DNA from: Gluconobacter roseus NBRC 3990
GTDB lineage: Bacteria > Pseudomonadota > Alphaproteobacteria > Acetobacterales > Acetobacteraceae
Length of the DNA stretch: 64,000 nucleotides
Assembly (NCBI RefSeq): GCF_006538885.1
Contig: NZ_BJLY01000001.1
Location: 558,001-622,000, forward strand
Direction of reading: 5' to 3'
Below are positions 28,263 through 37,585 of the stretch, one piece after another. Made by a program: the position numbers and the translations under genes. The stretch's first letter is position 1. Each line of letters starts with the position of its first letter. Under the pieces are notes generated by a model. That model was given only the letters and a program-made list of their open reading frames with translations, was not told the DNA's origin and did not search any database.

Positions 28263-29165
28263 ATGACCTTTACTTCCCTGATGCGCACGGTTTCGGCCGG
28301 CGCGCTTCTGGCTGCGACGATTCTTGTCTCCACACCGGGCGCCCAGGCCCAGGCCGCTGGTGGCAATGGCGGATGGTTTGTTCCCAAGGCCGCTCATCCC
28401 GACGCCCCGGCACCGCGCCCGGTGCCGCGTCGTGTTCCGGTTTCCGCTCCTGAAGACGAAGATGATTCCGCTCCGGCCGAACAGCAGCAGGCTCCTCCGG
28501 TCCTTCCGCTGCCTCCGATCCCGGCGCCTCCGACTATCGCCAAGGCTTCGCCTCCGCCGGCAGCCGTGATCGGCGTGATCAACGTCCAGGCCGTCATGCA
28601 GATCTCCAGCGCATGGCAGGAAATCCAGCAGGTTCTCGGCGCCCGCCGTGACCGTCTGGCGCAGGCCGTCCAGCGTGAGGAAGCCGCATGGCGTGGCGAG
28701 CAGCAGAAGCTGCAGGCCCAGGCCCGTACCCTAACTTCTGACCAGATCCAGCTGCGCGAACGTCACCTTCAGGAGCGTCGCGCCAAGGATCAGCATGATT
28801 TCGGCAATCAGGCCCGCGTCATTCAGGAGGCCGCTCAGGTCGCCATGCACCAGATCGAGCGTGAACTGGAAGAGCCTAATGGTATCATCGCCGCGGTCGC
28901 TGCTGCCCATAATATGAACCTGATCCTGCACGCAGAGCAGGTCGTGCTGCATGTTGGCGGTCAGGACATCACGGAGGAAGTTGGCACGCAGCTCAATAAG
29001 ACGCTGCCGCATGTCTTCATTCCCGATGATGGTGTGGATCCCGAGCAGCTTGCCCGTTCTGGCAAAATGCCCACCACGGCCGATGAACAGCGACAGGCCC
29101 AGGGGCCCCAGCAGGAGCCTGCGGCTGCCGCACCGGGTGAGTCCGTTCTTCGCCAGCATCACTGA
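28263..29165 (+). CDS. skp: Skp/OmpH-family periplasmic chaperone with Pro-rich N-terminal region
   Basis: 300-residue exported protein. Residues 1-30 are a signal peptide (ILVSTPGAQAQA), then a Pro/Ala-rich disordered stretch to about residue 98. The OmpH/Skp domain follows with AAVIGVINVQAVMQISSAW, a long coiled helix rich in Arg, Glu and Gln, and the returning C-terminal part. A further Gln/Pro/Ala-rich tail ends the protein. Skp holds unfolded outer-membrane proteins for BamA. Typical Skp is near 160-200 residues, so both tails are extra. Position between bamA and lpxD is the conserved skp slot. Confidence 0.85.
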   Translation: MTFTSLMRTVSAGALLAATILVSTPGAQAQAAGGNGGWFVPKAAHPDAPAPRPVPRRVPVSAPEDEDDSAPAEQQQAPPVLPLPPIPAPPTIAKASPPPAAVIGVINVQAVMQISSAWQEIQQVLGARRDRLAQAVQREEAAWRGEQQKLQAQARTLTSDQIQLRERHLQERRAKDQHDFGNQARVIQEAAQVAMHQIERELEEPNGIIAAVAAAHNMNLILHAEQVVLHVGGQDITEEVGTQLNKTLPHVFIPDDGVDPEQLARSGKMPTTADEQRQAQGPQQEPAAAAPGESVLRQHH

Positions 29166-29176
29166 GGCGACAGATC

Positions 29177-30235
29177 GTGTCTGACATTTCTGCGAATGAA
29201 AGCCGCCCTGGTGACAGCCGCTTTTTCCAGCGCTCCGGACCTTTTGGTCTGGAACGTCTGGCAGAGGTGTCAGGGAGCACCATTGCTCCTGCCGCATCCG
29301 GGAAGGGGCTTTCCGAGTTCCGTGGCGTAGCTCCTTTGCATGTCGCGGGACCCGACGAAGTCAGCTTCCTCGACAATCGCCGCTACCTGCCGCTTCTGGC
29401 TGAAACAAAAGCCGGTGCCGTCATCCTGTCTCCGGCTTTTTCAGACAAACTTCCGCCTGATACGGCAGGACTGGTCTGCAAGGCGCCGTATCTCGCCTGG
29501 GCCCGCGTTGCCACGCTGTTCCATCCCGCTCCGGCCTCCACGGGCGCTCGTCATCCGACGGCCTGGATCGCAGATGACGCCGAGATCGGTGAGAATGTCG
29601 AAATCGGCCCCTTCGCCGTGATTGGCAGCGGTGTCCGTATTGGTCGTGACACCATTGTCGCAAGCCATGCCAGCATCGGCCAGAGCGTCGAGATCGGTGC
29701 CCGATGCCGCATCGGAGCCCATGCTGCTATTTCCCACGCCCGGATTGGTGATCGCGTAACCCTTTATCCCGGCGTTCGCATCGGTCAGGATGGATTTGGT
29801 TTCGCGGTTGGTCCCGAAGGCTTCGAGACGGTACCGCAGCTTGGTCTGGTCGTGCTGGAAGATGGCGTGGAAATCGGTGCGAATTCGACCATTGACCGCG
29901 GTTCCATGCGCGACACCTTCATCGGTGCGGGCACACGTATCGATAACCTTGTGCAGATCGGTCACAATGCCCGTCTGGGACGCTGCTGCATTGTCGTCTC
30001 TCAGGCCGGAATTTCAGGCTCCACGGAACTGGGTGATTTCGTCACCATCGCGGCACAGGCCGGCCTGATCGGACATATCAAGATCGGCTCGAAGGCCCGG
30101 ATTGGTGCACAGTGCGGTGTCATGTCGGATGTTGATGCCGGAGCCGATGTCATCGGCAGCCCCGCAATGCCGTTTCGCGAGTTTTTCCGGAATGTCGCCA
30201 CTCTGCGCAAACTTTCCCGCAAAAGCGGCGACTAG
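29177..30235 (+). CDS. lpxD: UDP-3-O-acylglucosamine N-acyltransferase
   Basis: 352-residue third enzyme of lipid A synthesis, adding the second hydroxyacyl chain from acyl-ACP. The N-terminal uridine-binding domain (about 40-110) includes [13 protein letters not shown]; from about 125 come left-handed beta-helix hexapeptide repeats ([14 protein letters not shown] onward) with the catalytic His in [10 protein letters not shown]. Start is GTG. It is followed by fabZ and lpxA, the standard lipid A gene order. Confidence 0.95.
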   Translation: MSDISANESRPGDSRFFQRSGPFGLERLAEVSGSTIAPAASGKGLSEFRGVAPLHVAGPDEVSFLDNRRYLPLLAETKAGAVILSPAFSDKLPPDTAGLVCKAPYLAWARVATLFHPAPASTGARHPTAWIADDAEIGENVEIGPFAVIGSGVRIGRDTIVASHASIGQSVEIGARCRIGAHAAISHARIGDRVTLYPGVRIGQDGFGFAVGPEGFETVPQLGLVVLEDGVEIGANSTIDRGSMRDTFIGAGTRIDNLVQIGHNARLGRCCIVVSQAGISGSTELGDFVTIAAQAGLIGHIKIGSKARIGAQCGVMSDVDAGADVIGSPAMPFREFFRNVATLRKLSRKSGD

Positions 30236-30350
30236 CCCTTCTGCGGCGCGGATGGTAACTCCCCCCCCAGGTTTGCTAAGGGAAGCCATTCGCGCTGCCA
30301 TAAGGCAGCTACTGACACAGACAACACCGCTTGAAGGGCATGGTGAAACG

Positions 30351-30860
30351 ATGGACCGAGTGGACGCTCCAGCTGAACAGATGACTCCCGCGACAGACGC
30401 CGCTGCAGAAGGCCATCAGCTTCCCGAGAGCATCGACATCCTGCAGATCATGCAGTCGATCCCGCATCGTTATCCGTTCCTGCTGATCGACAAGATGGTC
30501 GAGATCCATGCCGGGCAGTCTGCGATCGGCATCAAGAACGTCACGGTAAACGAGCCGTTCTTTCAGGGACATTTTCCGTCGCACCCTGTCATGCCGGGTG
30601 TGCTGATCGTGGAAGCCATGGCTCAGACTGCAGCCACGCTTGTGGTCATGACGCTGGGCAAGGCCTTTGAAGGCAAGCTGGTCTATTTCATGACGATCGA
30701 AAACGCCAAGTTCCGTCGCCCCGTTGGCCCCGGTGACCAGCTCCGGATCCATGTGGACAAGGAACGGTCCCGCGCAAATGTCTGGAAGTTCAAGGGCGTG
30801 GCCCGTGTTGACGGGGTAGCCGTGGCCGAAGCGACCTTCAGTGCGATGATTATGGGTTGA
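30351..30860 (+). CDS. fabZ: 3-hydroxyacyl-ACP dehydratase FabZ
   Basis: 169-residue hot-dog-fold dehydratase of fatty acid elongation. The conserved [12 protein letters not shown] starts the fold; the active-site His is in [23 protein letters not shown]. The ATG at 30351 gives a somewhat long N-terminus; an ATG at 30381 is possible. Neither has a strong ribosome site, and the frame is open further upstream through a C8 run, so the start is uncertain. Sits between lpxD and lpxA, where it balances phospholipid and lipid A acyl chains. Confidence 0.94.
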   Translation: MDRVDAPAEQMTPATDAAAEGHQLPESIDILQIMQSIPHRYPFLLIDKMVEIHAGQSAIGIKNVTVNEPFFQGHFPSHPVMPGVLIVEAMAQTAATLVVMTLGKAFEGKLVYFMTIENAKFRRPVGPGDQLRIHVDKERSRANVWKFKGVARVDGVAVAEATFSAMIMG

Positions 30861-30865
30861 GCCTG

Positions 30866-31723
30866 ATGCAGATGGCAGGGAAACGTCCCGAAACCGCCGA
30901 AATCCATGCGACCGCAATCGTCGATCCGCGTGCGCGGATTGGCGAGAATGTGCGTATCGGGCCCTGGTGCCTTGTAGGGCCCCACGTCACCATTGGTGAC
31001 GGGGTCTGCCTGCATGCCTCCGTCCTCGTGGATGGGTACACAACCTTGCGTGAAGGCGTGGAAGTCTATCCGTTCGTCACGATCGGTCTGGCTCCACAGG
31101 ATCTCAAATACGCTGGTGAACCCACGCTGTGCGAAATTGGCGCCAATACGGTCATCCGTGAGAACGTCACGATTCATCGCGGCACTGCGCAGGGCCATGC
31201 CCTGACTCGCGTCGGCGCAAACTGCCTGATCATGGCCAACTCCCATGTGGCTCATGACTGTGTTCTTGGAGACCGTGTCATCATCGTGAACAATGTCGTC
31301 ATGGGCGGCCATGTCGAAATTGACGATGATGCAAAGATCATGGGCTCAGCCGCCCTGCACCAGTTCGTCCGTATCGGACGTGGAGCGGTGGTTGGTGGCG
31401 TCTGTGGCGTGGAAATGGACGTTATTCCTTACGGAAGTGTCTTGGGAAACCGCGCGCGTCTGGTCGGCCTGAACTGGATCGGGCTCAAGCGCTCGGGTGT
31501 TGGCCCCGAGGAAATGCAGGCCATGCGCCGCGCTTTCCGCACGCTTTATCCCCGTCACGGCGCCAGTGATTCCGTGCTGGAAACCCGTATCGCTGAAGTC
31601 CGCAGGGAATATGGCCATCTCCCCCGCATCGCCGAGATGCTGGACTTCATGGAGGCGCCCAGCCGCCGTGGCCTGACCCGTGTCGCGCGTCAGGAAGGGC
31701 AATCCGAGACCGAAGGCGCCTGA
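30866..31723 (+). CDS. lpxA: UDP-N-acetylglucosamine acyltransferase
   Basis: 285-residue first enzyme of lipid A synthesis. Hexapeptide-repeat helix begins IHATAIVDPRARIGENVRIGP; the catalytic His lies in NSHVAHDCVLGDRVI; the C-terminal helical domain has MRRAFRTLYP. The ATG at 30866 follows the fabZ stop by five bases. Its stop is two bases before the GTG of lpxI. Confidence 0.96.
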   Translation: MQMAGKRPETAEIHATAIVDPRARIGENVRIGPWCLVGPHVTIGDGVCLHASVLVDGYTTLREGVEVYPFVTIGLAPQDLKYAGEPTLCEIGANTVIRENVTIHRGTAQGHALTRVGANCLIMANSHVAHDCVLGDRVIIVNNVVMGGHVEIDDDAKIMGSAALHQFVRIGRGAVVGGVCGVEMDVIPYGSVLGNRARLVGLNWIGLKRSGVGPEEMQAMRRAFRTLYPRHGASDSVLETRIAEVRREYGHLPRIAEMLDFMEAPSRRGLTRVARQEGQSETEGA

Positions 31724-31725
31724 TC

Positions 31726-32568
31726 GTGGGCGACCGTGGCTGCATCGGCATTCTGGCAGGTTCGGGACCACTTCCCGCGCAGGTCGCCGCCGCAGCCATC
31801 GCCAAGGGCCGTAAGGTCTTCATTATCGGTTTTCGGGATTTCGCCGATCGTGCGCTTCTCGAACCCTATCCTCATGAAATCATCCGTCTGGCTGCTGCTG
31901 GTGATATTCTGGGGACCCTTAAACAAAATAATTGCCGCGAACTGGTTCTGATCGGCCCGGTTCGGCGTCCCGCCTGGCGCGATCTCCGCCCGGATGCAGA
32001 AGGTGCGCGTATCCTGGCCAGGCTGGGTCGTGCCATTTTTTCAGGCGATGATGGCCTTCTCGGCGCTGTCGTCCGCGTCCTCGGTGAGGAAGGTTTCCAC
32101 GTTCGCGGCGCCCACGAGTTCCTCGAACATGCCACCGGTCGCTCCGGAACCCTTGGCCGCGTCCTTCCTGATGCCCAGGCCAAACAGGATATTGCTCGTG
32201 GTGTCGAGGTCCTGAAGGTGATGGCAGCCTTGGATATTGGTCAGGGATGTGTCGTCCAGAACGGGCTTGTTTTGGCGGTGGAAGCTTTGGAAGGGACGGA
32301 TGCGATGCTGGGGCGCTGTGGGCGGCTCATGCAGGCAGGGAGCGGCGGCGTTCTGGTAAAGATGCCCAAGACAGGGCAGGACCTGCGGGCGGACATGCCG
32401 ACGATCGGGCTGGAAACGCTGGAGAATGCAGCCCGGAACGGATTGCGGGGCGTTGCGTTCCAGCCCGGAGTGACCCTCATGACGGACCCTGCGGGCTGTG
32501 TGAAGCTGGCAGATCGTTATGGGCTGTTCCTCTATGGGCTGACGCCGGAAGATCTAAAGGACAAGTGA
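31726..32568 (+). CDS. lpxI: UDP-2,3-diacylglucosamine pyrophosphatase LpxI
   Basis: 280-residue enzyme (formerly DUF1009) that hydrolyses UDP-2,3-diacylglucosamine to lipid X; it replaces LpxH in most alphaproteobacteria. Typical features: GCIGILAGSGPLPAQVA at the start, AAGDILGTLKQNNCRELVLIGPVRRP, QGCVVQNGLVLAVEALEGTDAML, and VKMPKTGQDLRADMPTIGL. Start is GTG. Its stop overlaps the next ATG by one base. Its presence completes the early lipid A set in this cluster. Confidence 0.94.
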   Translation: MGDRGCIGILAGSGPLPAQVAAAAIAKGRKVFIIGFRDFADRALLEPYPHEIIRLAAAGDILGTLKQNNCRELVLIGPVRRPAWRDLRPDAEGARILARLGRAIFSGDDGLLGAVVRVLGEEGFHVRGAHEFLEHATGRSGTLGRVLPDAQAKQDIARGVEVLKVMAALDIGQGCVVQNGLVLAVEALEGTDAMLGRCGRLMQAGSGGVLVKMPKTGQDLRADMPTIGLETLENAARNGLRGVAFQPGVTLMTDPAGCVKLADRYGLFLYGLTPEDLKDK

Positions 32569-32957
32569 TGAATACGTTTCTGCATACGATGGTGAGAATC
32601 CGGGATATCGACCGGAGTCTGGCGTTCTACAAACTGCTCGGGATGAAGGAACTCCGCCGCAAGGAAGTGCGCGAGGGTCGATATACGCTGGTTTTCATTG
32701 GATTCGATGATAATGAGCATGGCCAGGCGGAAATCGAACTGACGTATAACTGGGACCAGGAAACCGACTACGAAGTCGGTACCGGGTTCGGGCATTTTGC
32801 GATCGGTGTGCCGGATGTGGCGGCTCTTGTGGAGACCGTGCGCACGGGCGGCGGCAAGGTGACGCGCGAGGCTGGTCCGCTGAAGTTCGGGACGATCATC
32901 ATCGCGTTCGTAGAAGACCCAGACGGCTATAAGATCGAGCTTATCGAGAAGAAGTAG
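32568..32957 (+). CDS. gloA: Lactoylglutathione lyase (glyoxalase I)
   Basis: 129-residue metal enzyme that isomerises the hemithioacetal of methylglyoxal and glutathione. Metal ligands of the family are visible: His in FLHTMVRIRDIDRSLAFYKLLG, Glu in GQAEIELTYNW, His in GFGHFAIGVPDV and Glu in YKIELIEKK. The ATG overlaps the lpxI stop (GTGATG), so it is translated with the lipid A genes although its role is detoxification of methylglyoxal from sugar metabolism. Confidence 0.95.
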   Translation: MNTFLHTMVRIRDIDRSLAFYKLLGMKELRRKEVREGRYTLVFIGFDDNEHGQAEIELTYNWDQETDYEVGTGFGHFAIGVPDVAALVETVRTGGGKVTREAGPLKFGTIIIAFVEDPDGYKIELIEKK

Positions 32958-33210
32958 AGTTTTTTAGCAGTTTCAGCGCGTTTTCCAGCGCGTCGATAAT
33001 GGTCTGGGCGTTCTGCTGGACGGCTTCGTCGCTGTGAGTGCTGAGGATGTCGGCGCAGAGCAAGGCAGGAGCTAGGGCGTTTCGCAGGTCGTGGCGGAAA
33101 GTTCCGCTGTCCTGGGAGCGCCTGCGGGCGGGAGCCGTGGCTGAAACTGACGGAGAACTGTTGCTGGACTCGGGCATGGGCTGAAGTTCCTGTAGGTCTG
33201 GCATTGACAT
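32941..33210 (-). CDS. Small protein with a histidine-kinase-like H-box
   Basis: 89-residue protein of unknown function. Residues 1-36 are Ser/Pro-rich and probably disordered. Residues 37-84 look like a two-helix hairpin whose first helix carries HDLRNALAPALL (H40-D41-L42-R43-N44), the wording of the phospho-acceptor helix of sensor kinases. No ATPase domain or receiver is present. It could be a phosphotransfer or dimerisation module, or an unrelated protein with a chance match. Its 3' end overlaps gloA by 17 bases in convergent orientation, and its start codon lies under the rpmH promoter. Confidence 0.6.
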   Translation of the reverse strand: MSMPDLQELQPMPESSNSSPSVSATAPARRRSQDSGTFRHDLRNALAPALLCADILSTHSDEAVQQNAQTIIDALENALKLLKNSTSSR

Positions 33211-33232
33211 GAAGGGCCTGCGTGCTTACAAG
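33204..33232 (+). promoter_or_regulatory. Sigma-70-type promoter for rpmH-rnpA
   Basis: A perfect -35 hexamer TTGACA at 33204-33209 stands 17 bases before TACAAG at 33227-33232. Transcription would start near 33239, giving a leader of about 85 bases before rpmH. It overlaps the first codons of the divergent small gene. Confidence 0.6.
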
Positions 33233-33323
33233 CCCGGGTCTCAATCACCGGGCGTTTCGTGCGCCCGATCGACGCGGATGTCCAGCAGTTGAGGCGTCCG
33301 CCTGGTTTTTAAGGATCAACGTC

Positions 33324-33458
33324 ATGAAGCGCACGTATCAACCCTCCAAGCTGGTTCGTAAGCGTCGTCACGGTTTCCGTGCACGCAGCGAGACTGTCGG
33401 CGGCCGCCGCGTACTGGCCAACCGTCGCACCAAGGGTCGCAAGAAGCTCTCCGCCTGA
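33324..33458 (+). CDS. rpmH: 50S ribosomal protein L34
   Basis: 44-residue ribosomal protein, full length: [21 protein letters not shown] and the basic end [24 protein letters not shown] lies upstream of the ATG. It heads the conserved rpmH-rnpA-yidD-yidC cluster. Confidence 0.98.
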   Translation: MKRTYQPSKLVRKRRHGFRARSETVGGRRVLANRRTKGRKKLSA

Positions 33459-33496
33459 GTTCGACCCAGATCGGTACGACCCATACACCGAGCCGT

Positions 33497-33859
33497 TTGA
33501 AAAAGCGGCCGCAGTTTCTGCGTGTAGCCGGGAAGGGGCGCAAGGTCGCCACTCCCGGTATGGTTGTGCAGATCCTGCCGGATGACAAAGCGGCCGAAAC
33601 CCGTGTTGGTTTCACGGTCACGAAAAAAGTCGGTAATTCTGTCATCCGTAACCGCACCCGCCGTCGCCTCCGCGAGGCCCTGCGCCTTGTTGCGCGAGAA
33701 GACGGTCTGCCTTCCGGCGATTTCGTTCTTATCGGACGGGACAAGACCCGGGGGCGTGATTTTTCCCTTCTCAAGGATGATCTGCGTCAGGCTCTTCGCA
33801 AGGGACTGGATAGCAATTTCAGAGAAAATCCCGGCAGGAGCCGGGATCGGGCGAAATGA
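33497..33859 (+). CDS. rnpA: Ribonuclease P protein component
   Basis: About 120 residues; the protein cofactor of RNase P that helps process tRNA 5' ends. Family core: [46 protein letters not shown]. The listed start is a TTG with no ribosome site. The frame is open upstream through the end of rpmH without ATG or GTG, and the family usually has a few residues before the Leu-Lys-Lys, so a rarer start (for example ATC at 33470 or CTG at 33455) may be used. The stop overlaps yidD by four bases. Confidence 0.92.
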   Translation: MKKRPQFLRVAGKGRKVATPGMVVQILPDDKAAETRVGFTVTKKVGNSVIRNRTRRRLREALRLVAREDGLPSGDFVLIGRDKTRGRDFSLLKDDLRQALRKGLDSNFRENPGRSRDRAK

Positions 33860-34107
33860 TTGCGTCTGCGATCAGGCACGCCGTTACGGCCCTGATGCTG
33901 TCGCTTATTGACGCCTACAAGCTTTTCATTAGTCCGTTCATTGGTACGAACTGCCGCTTTGATCCGACATGCAGCACTTATGCGTTGACGGTGATCCGAG
34001 AGCATGGGCCCATTCGTGGCGGATGGCTGGCAATGCGCCGGATCGGGCGCTGCCATCCTTGGTCTGAGGGGGGCGTAGACCTGCCTCCGAAGCCACACCG
34101 GCATTAA
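33856..34107 (+). CDS. yidD: Membrane protein insertion efficiency factor YidD
   Basis: 83-residue membrane-associated protein that assists YidC. Signature: [31 protein letters not shown] with its Cys pair, then [15 protein letters not shown]. An N-terminal amphipathic or membrane helix precedes it. ATGA overlap with rnpA. Confidence 0.95.
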   Translation: MIASAIRHAVTALMLSLIDAYKLFISPFIGTNCRFDPTCSTYALTVIREHGPIRGGWLAMRRIGRCHPWSEGGVDLPPKPHRH

Positions 34108-34197
34108 AAAAGCCCTCCGCCTATTGTTTTGAATGCGGTTTTCGGCCACTTGAGGCGCAAGCCCTATTCAGTGAGACGAAAGACCGGCATCCGCCCG

Positions 34198-35925
34198 ATG
34201 GACACCAAACGCATTATTGCGGCCACACTTCTCTCGGCCCTTATCCTGATCGGTTTCGACTATTTCATGCCGAAGCCCCATCAGGACGATCCCCATCCCG
34301 TCACACATGCGCCTGCAGCACAGGTTCAGAACAGTGCGCCGACACCGGCTGCGCCGGCTGTCGAGGCTGCTTCTGAGACACAGGCGACTGCGCGGCGCAT
34401 TCCGGTGACGGGGCCGGACGTGCAGGGTTCTCTCAACCTGAAGGGCGCGGTGCTGGATGATCTGATCCTCACGAAATATCGCGAGACCCTGGCCAAGGAC
34501 AGCCCGCTGGTACGGCTGCTGGACAAAGCTGGGAGCGCGCATCCTACGTTCGTCGTGATCGGCTGGACGAATGCTCCGGGCTCCAATGCCCGCGTGCCGG
34601 ATCTGAATACGGTCTGGGAGAGCTCGGACGAGACGCTGACGCCGGACCATCCGGTGACGTTGCATTGGGATAACGGGCAGGGGCTGGTGTTCTCCATCCA
34701 GATCGGGCTGGACGAGCACTACATGTTTGCGGTGAGCCAGACGGTCGAGAACCATTCAGGTCAGCCGGTGGCTCTGGTGCCGTTCGAGCGCGTGCAGCGT
34801 GACTATGATGCACCGGAAGGGGCTTTCACCGCGCATGAAGGTCCGATCGCCGTCATCGGTGGTCGGATGCAGGACGAAAGCTACAAGAATCTGCGCAAGG
34901 GGGCTGACCATCCGGATCACGTGTCCTGGTTGTCCACGGGCACGAATGGCTGGGATGGCATCAGCGACAAGTTCTGGCTGACGGCGGTGGCCCCTGCGGA
35001 TGGCACGCCGGTTTCAGCGAGCTTTGCCTATGTGCCGGGAACGCCGGGATCGTATCAAGTAGGCATGTCCACCCAGAACGCCCAGCAGATCATGCCGAAC
35101 GGTTCCATCACCGAGAAGAGCCATGTCTTTGCAGGTGCGAAGGTCGTCAGCCTGCTTCAGGGCTATAGCAAACAGCTTGGCATTTCGGATTTGGACAAGG
35201 CGATCGACTTCGGCTGGTTCAGCTTCCTGACCCGTCCGCTGCTGACGCTGCTTCACTGGCTGTATCTGCATCTGGGCAATTTTGGTCTGGCGCTGATGGC
35301 GCTGACGCTGATCGTCAAGATCGTTCTCTTCCCGCTGGCTTCCAAGGCTGCCCAGTCCTCGGCGCGGATGCGTCTGCTGGCGCCGAAGGTCAAGGAGATC
35401 CGGGAGAAGAACAAGGACGATCCGATGGCCATGAACCAAAAGGTCATGGCGCTGTATCGTGAAGAGAAGGTGAGCCCGGCGAGCGGCTGTCTGCCGATGC
35501 TCATCCAGGCGCCGATCTTCTTCTGCCTGTACAAGATCCTGAACATCAGCATCGATGCGCGTCATGCGCCGTTCTTCGGCTGGATCCATGATCTGTCGAT
35601 GCCGGACCCGACGAACGTGTTCAACCTGTTCGGGCTGCTGCCGTTCGATCCGACGCATTACTCGTCGTTCCTGCATGTCAGCATCTGGGGCACGGCGCTG
35701 GGCCTGACGTTCTGGCTGCTGCAGCGCCAGACCAGCTCGACGGCGAGCCTTGATCCGGCACAGGCGCGGATGATGCAGTTCATGCCGCTCGTCTATGTAT
35801 TCTTCATGTCCGGCTTCCCGGCCAGTCTTCTGGTCTACTACACCTGGAATAACCTGCTGACGATCGCGCAGCAGATGTTCATCCAGCGCCGGACCGGGCT
35901 GCCCGTTCCGGTATCGCGGACCTGA
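34198..35925 (+). CDS. yidC: Membrane protein insertase YidC
   Basis: 575-residue inner-membrane insertase. The first membrane helix (IIAATLLSALILIGFDYFM) is followed by a Pro/Ala linker, the large periplasmic beta-sandwich domain (about 70-345), and the conserved five-helix core (IDFGWFSFLTRPLLTLLHWLY, GLALMALTLIVKIVLFPLASKA, GCLPMLIQAPIFFCLYKIL, FPASLLVYYTWNNLLTIAQQ). The ATG at 34198 gives the standard N-terminus. Confidence 0.96.
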   Translation: MDTKRIIAATLLSALILIGFDYFMPKPHQDDPHPVTHAPAAQVQNSAPTPAAPAVEAASETQATARRIPVTGPDVQGSLNLKGAVLDDLILTKYRETLAKDSPLVRLLDKAGSAHPTFVVIGWTNAPGSNARVPDLNTVWESSDETLTPDHPVTLHWDNGQGLVFSIQIGLDEHYMFAVSQTVENHSGQPVALVPFERVQRDYDAPEGAFTAHEGPIAVIGGRMQDESYKNLRKGADHPDHVSWLSTGTNGWDGISDKFWLTAVAPADGTPVSASFAYVPGTPGSYQVGMSTQNAQQIMPNGSITEKSHVFAGAKVVSLLQGYSKQLGISDLDKAIDFGWFSFLTRPLLTLLHWLYLHLGNFGLALMALTLIVKIVLFPLASKAAQSSARMRLLAPKVKEIREKNKDDPMAMNQKVMALYREEKVSPASGCLPMLIQAPIFFCLYKILNISIDARHAPFFGWIHDLSMPDPTNVFNLFGLLPFDPTHYSSFLHVSIWGTALGLTFWLLQRQTSSTASLDPAQARMMQFMPLVYVFFMSGFPASLLVYYTWNNLLTIAQQMFIQRRTGLPVPVSRT

Positions 35926-35939
35926 GGCCAGGCAGAGGC

Positions 35940-36623
35940 ATGATGAAAGAAATCCCGGGGCCTCCGACCGAGGCCCAGATCGAGGACGGGCGGCTTCTGT
36001 TCGCGGGAGAATGTGAGTTCTTCTTCGGCTCGCAGAAGATTGACCAGCTTCCGCCCGTCGGCCGCCCCGAAGTGGCGTTTGCCGGCCGGTCCAATGTCGG
36101 CAAGTCGAGCATCATCAACGCGCTGACGGGGCGTCGGACGTTGGCGCGGGCGTCCTCCGAGCCGGGGCGGACCAAGCAGCTCAACTTCTTCAATCTGGCT
36201 GACCGCCTGTCTCTCGTGGACATGCCGGGCTACGGCTTTGCCAAGGCGGCGAAGTCGGTCAAGGAAGACTGGCAGGACATGATGTTCGCCTACCTGCGGG
36301 GGCGGACGACGCTGGAGCGGGTCATCCTGCTTCTGGATGCACGGATCGAACTCAAGGCGTCGGACAAGGATGTCATGGAACTGCTGGACCGGGCCGCCGT
36401 GGTGTTCCAGATCGTGCTGACCAAATGCGACCAGGTGAAGCCGAAGGCGCTGGCAGCAAAGATTTCAGAAGTCGAGGCGCTGGCGCTCAAACATGCCGCC
36501 GCCTATCCACGCATCATTGCCACCAGCAGCGAGACCGGTTTCGGGATCGAGGATTTGCGGGCTGAAATTGCCCGTTTTGCCGTGCCACTCCAGACGTCAG
36601 GGGAAGGACAGTCCGGATCATGA
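35940..36623 (+). CDS. engB: Ribosome biogenesis GTPase EngB (YihA/YsxC)
   Basis: 227-residue GTPase for 50S maturation. G motifs: [17 protein letters not shown] (G1), DMPGYGFA (G3), TKCDQVK (G4) and ATSSETGFG (G5). AGAGG precedes the double ATG. The stop overlaps argB by four bases (ATGA). Confidence 0.95.
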   Translation: MMKEIPGPPTEAQIEDGRLLFAGECEFFFGSQKIDQLPPVGRPEVAFAGRSNVGKSSIINALTGRRTLARASSEPGRTKQLNFFNLADRLSLVDMPGYGFAKAAKSVKEDWQDMMFAYLRGRTTLERVILLLDARIELKASDKDVMELLDRAAVVFQIVLTKCDQVKPKALAAKISEVEALALKHAAAYPRIIATSSETGFGIEDLRAEIARFAVPLQTSGEGQSGS

Positions 36624-37555
36624 CCAGTAAGACCCACAGCGACAAGCTGCCTGAAGTCCCGCCCTCCGTTGACATGGAAGAGGCACAACAGCAGGCGGCC
36701 ATTCTCTCCAGCGCGCTGCCGTTTCTGCGCCGCTATGCCGGCGATACGATCGTCGTCAAATATGGCGGTCATGCGATGGGTGAGGGCAGGCTAGCGCATG
36801 CGTTCGGCTATGACATTTCCCTGCTCAAGCTGGTCGGGATCAACCCGATCGTGGTGCATGGAGGCGGGCCGCAGATCAGTGCGATGCTGGACCGGCTGAA
36901 GATCCGTTCGGAATTCATCGACGGGCTGCGCGTGACTGACAAGTCGATGGTCGATGTGATCGAGATGGTCCTGTCGGGCAGCGTCAACAAGCAGGTGGCA
37001 GAGCTCATTAATCGGGCCGGAGCGCTGGCTGTCGGCATTTCTGGCAAGGATGGCGGGCTGATCCAGGCGCGCAAGCTGACCCGCACGAAGCGCGATCCGG
37101 GAAGCGAGATCGAGAAGGTCATTGATCTCGGTTTTGTCGGGCAGCCGGAAAAGATTGATCCGCGCGTGCTGTATGCCCTGCTTGGCGCCGGGCTGATCCC
37201 CGTGATTGCACCGGTTGGTGTGGGTGCGGAAGGCGAGACCTACAATATCAACGCGGATACGGCGGCCGGCGCGATTGCGGGTGCGGTGCATGCGTCCCGT
37301 CTGCTGATGCTGACGGATGTTCCGGGTGTGCTGGATGAAAACGGCAAGCTCATTGAAGAGCTGAGCGCGGACGAGGCCCGGCGCCGCATTGCTGACGGGT
37401 CGATTTCGGGCGGGATGATCCCCAAGGTCGAGACCTGTCTTGAGGCGGTGCAGAAGGGTGCGAAAGCCGCGGTCATCCTTGACGGTCGGGTGCCGCATAG
37501 CTGTCTGCTGGAGCTGTTTACACGGGCCGGACCGGGAACGCTCATCAAGGCCTAA
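36620..37555 (+). CDS. argB: Acetylglutamate kinase
   Basis: 311-residue amino-acid kinase for the second step of arginine synthesis. Motifs: [44 protein letters not shown], and [31 protein letters not shown] near the end. The N-terminal helix of about 30 residues is the kind found in arginine-sensitive hexameric forms, so feedback inhibition by arginine is likely. Coupled to engB. Confidence 0.96.
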   Translation: MTSKTHSDKLPEVPPSVDMEEAQQQAAILSSALPFLRRYAGDTIVVKYGGHAMGEGRLAHAFGYDISLLKLVGINPIVVHGGGPQISAMLDRLKIRSEFIDGLRVTDKSMVDVIEMVLSGSVNKQVAELINRAGALAVGISGKDGGLIQARKLTRTKRDPGSEIEKVIDLGFVGQPEKIDPRVLYALLGAGLIPVIAPVGVGAEGETYNINADTAAGAIAGAVHASRLLMLTDVPGVLDENGKLIEELSADEARRRIADGSISGGMIPKVETCLEAVQKGAKAAVILDGRVPHSCLLELFTRAGPGTLIKA

Positions 37556-37585
37556 GTGGCTGACGCAGAAGAACTGGACTGAGGA

